DNA from: Montifringilla adamsi
Lineage: Eukaryota; Chordata; Aves; Passeriformes; Passeridae
Assembly: GCA_017590115.1 (NCBI GenBank)
Contig: JAGGNK010007448.1
Location: 2,892,815 to 2,956,814, forward strand
Direction of reading: 5' to 3'
Length of the DNA: 64,000 nt
Made by a program: the position numbers and the translations under genes. This document shows positions 12,979 through 21,279 of the stretch, one piece after another (positions within the stretch are counted from its first letter, which is position 1; the number at the start of each line of letters is the position of its first letter). The notes beneath the pieces were generated by a model. That model saw only the letters and a program-made list of their open reading frames with translations. It had not been told where the DNA came from and did no database searches.

Positions 12979-13660
12979 CTATGGATTATTTGTACTTTAT
13001 TTATCATTTCCAATACCTATCACCTATGTTAGACGGTCTACTTCTATTCTAAACAAATCCAAATGTGCCACCATCACCAAGAAGATGGAGGCTAGGAAGA
13101 AGAAGGAAGAAGAACAGGACAATGCCCATGTCCCTCCATCTTGCCTCCTAGACCCCTACAGTAAAAATCCCCAAAATTCCACTTTTCACCCGGTGATTAA
13201 TTCATTATTACTCTACTTAAACTTCTGTGACTTGTGATTCTTCATAGAAGGTTGGTAATTTGCTCCATGGGTTATGATCGAAGTCCCAAGTATCTCTGGC
13301 TTCCTGCCAGGACCCCCCAGCCCTCTGCCAGGGGCACATGTCATCCAGGGCACCCAGAGGGGTGTCCTGGGTTCCAGCAGTCCTCAGATGCTGCTGCTGA
13401 AGTGCTTCTCTGCTGACAGATGGTCTCACTCCTAAAAAAAAGGAATTAGCTGTGAAGAATCCAGGGATGATTTTCCAGAAGCTTGAGACACATAGAAACA
13501 CTTTAATCATCTTGTAAGTTATTATAATATAATTACACAAGTCCCACTCCCATTTGTCTGAGTCACCAGTGGCCGTGTCCTTGGAAACTGAAATTTGGGA
13601 CAAGTGCTGAGGATGTGACCAGGTCCCAGCCAATCCCATTTACACAATACCCTCCCTACA

Positions 13661-14268
13661 ACTGAGGAGGGAGAGAAACACAGAGCTCCAGACATCCTTT
13701 CATGCTGTAAGAGCTATTCCCACCTTCCCCTCAGCAAAGGGATGGGGGTGAATTGTTCTCTCCAGCAAAGGAACTCCAATTCCTGATGCTGTGTGCTCTG
13801 GGGTCAGAGCTCTGGGATGTTTCAGCAGTCCTCCTAAGAGTTCCTGAAAGCTCTAACATCAGCTAATGGGTTTGCCAGATTCTTGAAAATATCATCAGGC
13901 TGGCTGATGGAAACTCCAGCCTTCCTCTCCCTCTTGCTTCAGACATACATTGTAAGTATAATTTCACTTGTGTTAAGTTTAAGCCACTGTCCCTTCCCCC
14001 ACTTCTGATTCGGTGCCAGATCTCCAGTGCTACTGCTGAGGCAATAAATTAAGCATTGATCATGTTGTGTTTTCATTACTTCCTAAGGAAACATATGTGA
14101 GAAAACCCAATAAGAAAATACAGAGTTTGGTGTCTCAAGCAGAGTTAGGCCTTCCCCTGGCCTGGAATAATATCTATAAAATAATGCTTTGAGAATTATT
14201 CCACTGGCTGGAGGAGAAGCTTGTTGTTATTATGGCTACCTACATGGATTTGTACGAATACCTGATGT
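13661..14268. other. Noncoding DNA, no gene seen
   Basis: No repeat or exon recognised. If the preceding LTR is longer than drawn, its flank would lie in the first few dozen bases. Confidence 0.5.
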
Positions 14269-14430
14269 TGATGCCTTGGGAAGGCTGACCTAGAACAGAG
14301 ACTCCACAGAGCTAAGAAGAATAAAGAATATAGAATAAAGAAGCTCACCATCCCCTGATATGAAGCTCAGACCCCCACACTAAAGCAGCACAGAACCTGA
14401 AAAATAGAAAAGCTAAACCCTGAGGCATCA
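14269..14430 (-). mobile_element. LTR family B, internally deleted, minus strand
   Basis: On the minus strand this begins TGATGCCTCAGGGTTTAGC, includes GTTCTGTGCTGCTTTAGTGT and GAGCTTCATATCAGGGGATG, and ends TTCTAGGTCAGCCTTCCC, AAGGCATCA. These blocks match the start and end of the 456-bp copy at 25345-25800, but the middle is missing. The termini form the inverted repeat TGATGCCT / AGGCATCA. Flanking 4-mers ATGT and AAGT match at three of four positions. Confidence 0.8.
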
Positions 14431-15125
14431 AAGTAAGCCTTCACCTGAAAACATCCAAGCAGTTCTCCTGCTGCATTCCCTCCACCAAATGCAGGAAATA
14501 CTAAAAGCCCATTTCTCTGTGGAGCTCACCTGAACCACCGCTGATGCATCAGAATGGAAACCCAGACTGCCTGAAGAAACGAGCCTTTCAAATTCTTCAC
14601 AACAAATCTCTGGTCCAAAAGGTGTTCAGTCCTGCTTTTATAGCTTTGTATTTAAGTGTGCAAAAGAGTCAAAACAAAAAGCTCCTGAATGCAGCAAGAA
14701 GCCCATGCTTCAGCACAGTCTGCTCCAATAGCTGGCCTGCATCATACACACAGAAGGCAATTTATTGTACTTTTATTTAGGATTTTCCATTAAAGGAGAT
14801 CTCAAGAACCTCAAGTTTCAAGAATCTGCACTTCCAGCAGAACTCAAGTTCTCAACATGGATATGCCAACCATGAAAACTTGAACCCAGACTCTAAATTC
14901 TCAGGTGTTCTCAAAGTCACAGATTTAATTTAAAATGTGTTGTTTCTGATTTTGACTTGAAATCCTCAAGGACCGCCTGAGTTTCCCCTTCCTCCTCAGT
15001 CTTCTTTACCACTTGGGTGAAACATTACAGCTGAACTAAGAACTGTTGCCCACAGCAGAAGCCCAACAAGCAGCTCTTGAAGCATCTGTGAAGATTTCAA
15101 CAAGCTCTGAGTCACTGATTCCCTG
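14431..15125. other. Unique noncoding DNA, no gene seen
   Basis: No exon, RNA gene or repeat family recognised in about 700 bp. Confidence 0.5.
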
Positions 15126-15395
15126 CCACTCACTATCCCAGGTTGCTTAGAGCTCTCTCTGACCTTGGACCCTTCCAGAGATCCAGGGGCAACCACAGCT
15201 TCTCTGGGCACCCTGTGCCAGGGTCTCCCCACCCTCTGAATAAATGAATTATTCCCAATACCCTGTCTAACCCTGCCCTCTTTCAGTTTAAAACCGTTCT
15301 CCTTTTCCTGTCACTATCTGTCTATATAAAAAAGTCCCTCTCCCTCCTTTTTATAGCTCCCTTAAGATCCTAGAAGGTCACAGTGGCCTAGATGG
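15126..15395 (-). mobile_element. CR1 LINE 3' region fragment
   Basis: The plus strand reads as the reverse of CR1: CCACTCACTATCCCAGGTTG, then ACCTTGGACCCTTCCAGAGA, CCCTGTGCCAGGGTCTCCCC, and the CTTTCAGTTTAAAACCGTTC and AAAAAGTCCCTCTCC blocks. It extends further into the element than the other short copies but lacks the terminal tail at its left end. The element lies on the minus strand. Confidence 0.85.
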
Positions 15396-16107
15396 TCACA
15401 AGGGCAGACGCCGCCTTCACTGAAGGAGTTTCTCCATCTCAGGGAGGGAAAAAAGCATCATCTGTCTAGAGAAAACAGAGATTATGCCTTTCTAAAGTGC
15501 GACCTGCCTTGCCACATCCAGGAACTCTCATGTCTTGTGACTGCTATCCATGTGCAAACCCTGCCAGCTTAGATACATGGAAAAAACAACTCTTTCAACA
15601 CTCACTAATCCAGAGTTTATAGTTCAAACCTTTTCTTTTTTTCCACTAACCACCTCTGATTCCTTGCCATGGGTGGAGCCCAGCGAGTCCTTCCTGCTGA
15701 GCAGCCTCTGCCCTTGTCCTTTCCATTGCTGCCGTGGCTGAACCTGGAGCTGTGGGAGCAGCAGCCGTGGGCACATCAAATATCAAACCAGATGGAATCA
15801 CCTCCTCCACACCAGTGAAACATGAGGAACACTGAACACTGGACATGCTTCAACACTGGTGTTTCATTGCTGCACTTGGATCACCTTTTGGAAAAGCAAG
15901 GAGAGCACACATGAGTTTTGTGGGCTTAAAAACTGAGTCAAGGGGAGCCCCAGGTGTCTGTGACATCCCATGAGCGCTGTAGGGCTGCACCCCAGCTGGG
16001 AAGTAAAAAGTGATGTGAATCCCAAACTAAAATTACTTTAAACTACTCCAAAACCCCAAACTTACCAAAGAGAACAGCTCCAATCTTTCCACAGGGAAAT
16101 GTGAGTT
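15396..16107. other. Unique noncoding DNA, no gene seen
   Basis: Nothing recognised apart from ordinary sequence. The last six bases (16102-16107, TGAGTT) are the left target duplication of the next LTR. Confidence 0.5.
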
Positions 16108-16526
16108 TGTCACATTCATATTTTCTGAAAAATCCCTTTGCTCAGGATTTTTCTCCTGGGAAGCTGAGAAGCCTCAGAGAAAAAGGAAAACAATAATTAT
16201 CTCATTGCTTCTTCTGTATTTTGTTGCTTTGGAATGTGTCTGGAGATTGTTTACTAACAGGAGGTTGTTTCATTGGTTTTTGCTATGAGTTATTTTGGCT
16301 TATTGGCCAACAAATGCCAAGCTGTGTCAGAACTCTGGAAAGAAAATCACGAGTTTCATTATTATCTTTTTAGCCTTCTGTAAATATTCTTTCTGTATTC
16401 TTTAGTATAGTATAGTTTAGTATTCTTTAATATAATACAGTATCATAAATAATAAATTAACCTTCTGAGGACATAGAGTCAAATTCATAATTCCTTCCTG
16501 CCACAAGGGTCCCCACAAATACAATA
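16108..16526 (+). mobile_element. Solo LTR, family A, with 6-bp target duplication
   Basis: A 419-bp LTR starting TGTCACATTCATATTTTC and ending ACAAATACAATA. It is flanked by TGAGTT at 16102-16107 and 16527-16532. Family features are the CTCCTGGGAAGCTGAGAAGC block, an AT-rich TATAGTATAGTTTAG region, AATAAA at 16451-16456, and a GGACATAGAGTC tail motif. A 6-bp duplication is usual for alpha/beta-type (ERVK-like) retroviruses. No internal region is attached, so this is a solo LTR made by LTR-LTR recombination. Confidence 0.92.
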
Positions 16527-16674
16527 TGAGTTCATATCCTCAGTCCTGTGCTGGCCAAGAGCACCTGGCAAGGGGGGAGAGCAGCCCTCCCTCTGCACAT
16601 GCCATGGGCTTTTTCTCAGACTCCTCTTTCTCAGGCCATATTTACCCTCTGCACAACCTCACCAGATATCCACA

Positions 16675-16694
16675 GATATCCAGATCTGGATATC
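16675..16694. repeat. Perfect 20-bp palindrome
   Basis: GATATCCAGA followed directly by its reverse complement TCTGGATATC, with no spacer. A related direct copy, CCAGATATCCA, lies just upstream at 16663-16673. Confidence 0.9.
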
Positions 16695-17268
16695 CAGACA
16701 TCCAGCTTCCCCTGGAATCCAGGCAACCTTTCCTTGGTGAATGCTCTGTCAGGAGCTGACCTGTTGGTGGAGAAACCTCTGCATGAAACAAAATGTGAGC
16801 TTCACTTCAGGAAAAAATCCTATGGGGCCACTGAGGTCACTTACACAGCTTTAACCTCACATGAGAGCAAAACACTCGAGTTTTCTAAGTATTCACATAA
16901 CATCTTATTGGTTTCTGCACTATAAATAATTATAGCCTGGAAACAAAGAGAAATTCAACATCTTAAGGCAGGGTTTAGGGTTTGCAGTCTAGAGCAGGGC
17001 CTTGTAGGCCAGACCCAATTCCAAAAGCAAGACCTCCATCAGTACTCAAGAGGGACGCAGTAACACAGGAATCCTCACAGACCACATGAAGGATGGAAAG
17101 GAAAGTACTTTGAGTAGTTAACTGGTAAATACACGGAACTTACTGATTGCAGCAATGTCAGAAAATAACCCCATCCAAACTAAACAAAGCAAACCCCAGA
17201 AAACAAACAAAAATGCAACAAACCAGCCCTGTTCTACTTCCCCCCCATCAGCCCCCCTCCCCCCACCC

Positions 17269-17284
17269 AAAAAAAAAAAAAAAA
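17269..17284. repeat. Poly-A tract after a C-rich run
   Basis: Sixteen A residues follow a C-rich stretch (about 17240-17268), giving a strongly strand-asymmetric low-complexity block. Confidence 0.85.
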
Positions 17285-17919
17285 GTTAAAAAATACACCA
17301 ATCCAAGGAACATCAGCACAAAGCTCCCAAGCACAGATCTTTGGAAAATGTGACCATTCAGTTGCATCAGACCTTCTGGCTGAAAAAAATGGAATTTATT
17401 GAGACCTGATGGTAGAACTGATTAAACATAATAATCCTCCTGCCTGCAAATGATAAGCTATTGAGATCAAGGCATCTCCAGTGCACATTCACAGTTATTT
17501 ATATAAAAGATGTAGATCTTAACTACCTGAAAAACAATTAGTTACAAAGTAGTTGTATAATCAGTGTATTGATTCTTGGCCAACAGCATTTGAAAAACCT
17601 CCTTAGCTTTACCATGGCACAATCCTCCACAAGCCCTTCACAAATAATACACTGGAAAACATAAAGAACCTGCAAATAATTGTCTAAAGTACTACACTTA
17701 TCCTTCATACCTCCACCAGGTCACCCTGGGTGAGGTGATTTGCTCTTGGAGAGATGAGGGAGAGTTCCTGACAGAGCTGGCAAATCCTCCCCCAGCCCAG
17801 GAGCTCCTCCTGAGTGAGCTGTGAGCCCCAGGCAGAAGGGAAGCTCACAGCTCACATGGAAGGATCTGGATGTGCCATGGGGACAGGAGAAAAGAGGAGG
17901 AAGAAAAAAAGTAAAGGTG

Positions 17920-18206
17920 TCAGGTGAGCTGGGACCCAGTGAATAGACAGTATTTTGATTTTCTTCTGGAATAAGCCTTAAAATATTCTCTGAACTTGAG
18001 AAGTTTCTTCAGCTCCTCTGGGCAAGCAGCTGATGAAAGTTCCTCTCGCATGAAGAAGCACATTTGCAGGATTTCTTCTAAGTCTGGTGACAGAGCATCA
18101 CCCTGCTGCCTCCTGGAAGTCTGGCTTTTAGTTTTGGTGGAAGAAGCTTGTTGTGAGTATGGCCAGAAAGAGCTGAGTGGATTTGCTGTCAGCATCAGTC
18201 TTTCAG
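17920..18206 (-). other. Candidate terminal coding exon, unidentified
   Basis: On the minus strand an open frame runs from a plausible splice acceptor (a T-rich tract, then AATGGCAG, exon starting at 18206) to TGA at 17920-17922. It would encode about 95 residues. Composition looks protein-like: a Ser/Thr/Gln-rich N-terminal half, then a predicted helix with acidic and hydrophobic residues (SPDLEEILQMCFF), and a basic C-terminal end (KKLLKFREYFKAYSRRKSK). I do not recognise the protein. The acceptor needs an upstream exon ending in phase 1. The nearest strong donor (CAG|GTGAAG, exon ending at 18275) is phase 0 and would leave a 68-bp intron, so it does not pair. The frame could be chance or part of a noncoding transcript. 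Confidence 0.25.
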
Positions 18207-18211
18207 CTGCC

Positions 18212-18250
18212 ATTAAATAAAAAATAAATAAATATAAATAAATAAATTTT
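18212..18250. repeat. A-rich (AAAT)n tract
   Basis: Irregular AAAT repeats. On the minus strand this gives the T-rich tract in front of the candidate splice acceptor at 18207. Confidence 0.8.
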
Positions 18251-19894
18251 AAAAGCCTCAAACCAGGTCTTCACCTGCAGGAGCAGTTTAGGTTTTTCCT
18301 TGTCTCGTGTACATGTGCAAACCCCCTCGCCTGGAATGTTGGTGCCATACACAAATCCCCAATTCTGCAGCAGCAGGAACCTCTCCAAAGGGAGAGGAGG
18401 CAGCAAACCCACCCCCAGCATTTTCCACATGTGGCTGAACCCTCCTGCATTGCAGCCAGCAGCACTGATCTTCCCAGAGTGTTCTTCCAAGGGCAAGCAC
18501 TGTCCTTGGATGAGCATGAGAAACCACAACCTGAAAAGCAATCATTCCCACCTTCTTGTGTTTATATATATGGATATGTAAAAAAATAAAATCAGCTGCA
18601 TGTGGGTTTTGTTGTGCCAAAACTGCCACCAACACAGTGAAAGAAACCAAGTAAATATCATTAAAACTAAGGAGCCTCCAACACATAGGTCCCAAAAGAA
18701 CACTCTGTGCTCCTCCTGGAAAGTTAGAAAATACCACACATGCACCTCTTGAAATACAAACCAGGAGCTTCCAAGGCACACAACTGAACTCTGCTCAATA
18801 TTTTATGTGAGGTCTTACGGCCAGTCCAGCTTCTTATCACATCTGTGGTTCTAGTCTATCATATTCTGCTTGATAAGGTAATTTAAAATGAATATATCCA
18901 AGTTGTGGTTTTTGTCACCTTTGCTCTTGCTGTGACTCTCCCATCACACAACAGAGCAAGGAAACCTATCTATCTACTCCTGCAACAAAATAAAGAAAAT
19001 CTGCAGCAGGTTTATCAGCTCTGATAGTTCAAATCTATCTATCTATCAAAATAAGCAAAGGCAGGCACACAAAGCCAGCCTTGCATTATCCAACTTAAAC
19101 AAAGTAATCTGAAGTGCAATGATAGCGGAAAAAAAAATACATATTGGGCATTGTGGAAATATCACAGTAATAGAAACTACACAGTCAGGACGTGTAGAGG
19201 TAAGAAATGCCAGCATTCAGGAGTTTTCCCCAGCTTTGTGGGAATCAGGCGCTGCTTGTTAGAGTCAGGAGAGTGTGAGTGAAGAGAGCTTCACAAGCAT
19301 CGGGGTTATCTCCCCTCACCTCTGACAAGGCAACTGAAGCTCATCCAGAGCTGCTTTAAAAACAAACCAAACCAAACAAAAAGCCCAGACAACCAAACAG
19401 AGACTGGGCTTTTCTCAGTTTATGCCATTTTGTGACAACAGAGAATCAGTCTCCTGATAAGAAGGTAGACAGGTAGATGTTCCCTGAAGTTTTAGAAGGA
19501 AGACACTGATATCCAGGAATATAAACAAAACAGGAGACATTTCAAAACACAGTGGCAGTTAGAAAATAGAAAAAGAGGTTTTAAAATACCACGTGTCATA
19601 GATAATTAGGTAAAGATAAGTTAAAGTTTATGAGAAGCTAAATCCAAGTAAGGTAAGTTAGTAAGTATAAGTAAGGCCTCCTTAAATGCAGCTGGTTGTC
19701 TCAGCCTCATTTAATTTAGTGGAGCAAGTGCTACTAGAGCTTTAGAAATGCAATGTGCAGCAAAAAATCTGAGGGTGCAAGTCTGAAACCTCGTTTTCTG
19801 CTGCTCAAGTCACACACAGAGGCCACAACCAGGGGGTTCTATGAGATGCATTCTCTCATTTGTCCTGCCCCAAACAAATTAGATCACTAACATA

Positions 19895-20400
19895 AATTTT
19901 CTCTCTTTTTCATGGATTTTTTGTTGTTTGTTTGTATCAATGTTCTCAGTTTTCATTGATCTTGCTTTAACATCAATTTCCTCTGTTTGTCATGGATTTT
20001 TTGTTGTTTTCTTGTATTTTTTTTAATCCTCTAGTATTTTTTTTATTTACTTTCAATACTTTTGATATTATTCAGTATTCTTTCAATACTCTAAGTTTTT
20101 TTTTGGGGGGGTGGGTTTTCTGTATTTTTTTGGGGGGGTAGTTTTTTTGTTTTTGGTTTTGGTGGTTTTTTTTTTTTTTTGGTTTTGTTGTAGTTTTTTT
20201 TTTCTACAGGGCCTTGGAAAAATTAAAAAAAATTTAAATTTAAATAATAAAAAGTCANNNNNNNNNNNNNNNNNNNNNNNNNNNNNNNNNNNNNNNNNNN
20301 NNNNNNNNNNNNNNNNNNNNNNNNTTTTTTTTTTTTTTTTTTTTTTTTTCTATTATTTTTCCTTTCAATATTCTCAGTTTTCATTGCTCTTGCTTGGGTA
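19895..20400. repeat. T/G-rich imperfect repeat block around a gap
   Basis: The phrase CATGGATTTTTTGTTGTTT occurs near 19911, and again near 19991 with one change. GTTCTCAGTTTTCATTGATC near 19942 recurs after the gap as ATTCTCAGTTTTCATTGCTC near 20370. Between these are long T and G runs. The block behaves like a degenerate tandem repeat that the assembly did not resolve. Confidence 0.7.
20258..20324. other. Assembly gap (67 N)
   Basis: A run of N flanked on the left by A/T-rich sequence and on the right by about 25 T. The true length of the missing sequence is unknown. Confidence 0.99.
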
Positions 20401-20624
20401 CAAGGCCCAGCATGAGCTGAAAGGAACGTGCAAAGCCAGAGCTCTCTTTTGAAGACAGAGTGACCATTGCCTGGGCTCTATCACTGTTCAGTGCCCAGGG
20501 TGGTGGGACAATTTGCTTTTTGGGCAAATCTGTTTACAGAACTGTGCTCAGCCAGGAATATTAATGACACTCATGGTCAGAGTAACTGTAATAATGCATG
20601 AGAGCATTGAACCTGGTGCATTCC

Positions 20625-21279
20625 TGTCCCATATTGCAAGGCAAGGTGTATTCTATTTGCCATCTGTGTGGCAGTTGTCTGCTGTTCAGTGGGAAGTTTT
20701 CCTTATCCCTTCCACACCCACTCCTCCCTCTGGGGGGACATCTGCTGATAACAGGCTATGGAATGTCCCTGCATGGCTGATAAGAACTACAGCATCCATT
20801 TGGAGATGTGAGCCTAGAGGGAGGAGCCAAACATTCCTACCTGGATATAATCTGGAGTTTCTGGAACACCAGCAGGGCTTCTCCACTGGATCTCCCAGAG
20901 GAGCAGCAGCTGCCTCTTCTTCCCCTGCATCTTCAGAGGAAGACTACACCCTTCTACAGGATCCCTGCTCCAGCAGAACCACCCCTGACACTCCAGAAGG
21001 GCTGCAGCCACAATTCCAACTGGACTGCTACCAACACCCTGACCAACAGGGTGTCAGGCTGTGTTCTGACTCTGTCAGTGTTGTGTTAGTTTACTGCAAT
21101 GTTTATTTTATCCTCTTATTTTCTTCCCTATTAAAGAACTGTTATTTCCTGCTCTCATATTTGCTGAGAATTTGCTTAATTTAAAATTTATAGCAATTCA
21201 GAGGGAGGGGGTTTACATTCTCCATTTCAGGGAGGCTCCTGCCTTCCTTAGCAGGCACATGTCTTTCCAAACCAAGACA
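20625..21279 (+). mobile_element. Complete solo LTR, ERVL-like, 5-bp target duplication
   Basis: A 655-bp LTR beginning TGTCCCATATTGC and ending CTTTCCAAACCAAGACA, with perfect ATTCC duplications at 20620-20624 and 21280-21284. A TATAATCT motif near 20840 can serve as TATA box, and ATTAAAGAACTG near 21130 as polyadenylation signal. TG...CA ends and a 5-bp duplication fit class III (ERVL-type) avian elements, and the sequence resembles a common songbird LTR. A 223-codon frame overlaps it (20513-21184) but matches no retroviral protein that I recognise and is treated as chance. Confidence 0.93.
20838..20845 (+). promoter_or_regulatory. Putative LTR TATA box
   Basis: GGATATAATC about 215 bp inside the LTR and about 290 bp before the ATTAAA signal, as expected for a retroviral promoter. 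Confidence 0.4.

Larger units (their letters stand above)
12800..13660 (-). mobile_element. Endogenous retrovirus LTR, minus orientation
   Basis: Read on the minus strand the segment begins TGTAGGGAGGGTATTGTG (13660 downward). It carries a TATAAAAT box at 12978-12971 and, about 100 bp on, an AATAAA signal at 12877-12872, the spacing expected for a retroviral R region. It ends in a GGCTGGGAAGAAGGGACTCTCA stretch. Plus-strand ends would be TG (12800) and CA (13660). No matching target duplication was found (ATGACC against ACTGAG), so the boundaries are uncertain. The LTR might instead end at CTGACA (13418), with 13419-13660 being adjoining proviral sequence. A 140-codon minus-strand frame (13217-13639) lies inside and matches no retroviral protein that I recognise. 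Confidence 0.6.
16527..17922. other. Noncoding DNA; possible 3' UTR of a minus-strand transcript
   Basis: Contains the palindrome at 16675-16694 and a 16-A tract at 17269-17284. The part 17380-17700 has an even, conserved look. On the minus strand an AATAAA signal lies at 17402-17397, about 520 bp past the stop codon of the candidate exon at 17923-18206, which would suit a 3' UTR. That link is inference only. Confidence 0.35.
18207..20624. other. Noncoding DNA with simple repeats and an assembly gap
   Basis: Starts with the A-rich tract 18212-18250. Short TATC runs occur near 18965 and 19032-19047. The T/G-rich block with the gap is at 19895-20400. The minus-strand frames at 18203-18779 (112 and 163 codons) overlap in different frames and show no domain. 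Confidence 0.45.

Noticed and set aside
13217..13639. 140-codon minus-strand frame as a retroviral protein remnant
   Set aside because: No recognisable gag, protease, polymerase or envelope motif; it spans putative LTR U3 sequence.
16960..16985. TTTAGGGTTT as a telomere-like repeat
   Set aside because: Only a single copy of the motif; no array.
18207..18541. Minus-strand frame ending at a strong donor (18275) as an upstream exon of the candidate at 17923-18206
   Set aside because: The donor is phase 0, whereas the acceptor needs phase 1. Joining them gives an immediate stop, and the intron would be only 68 bp.
20513..21184. Open frame of 223 codons, the longest in the window
   Set aside because: It lies almost entirely inside the solo LTR at 20625-21279 and shows no retroviral or cellular domain.
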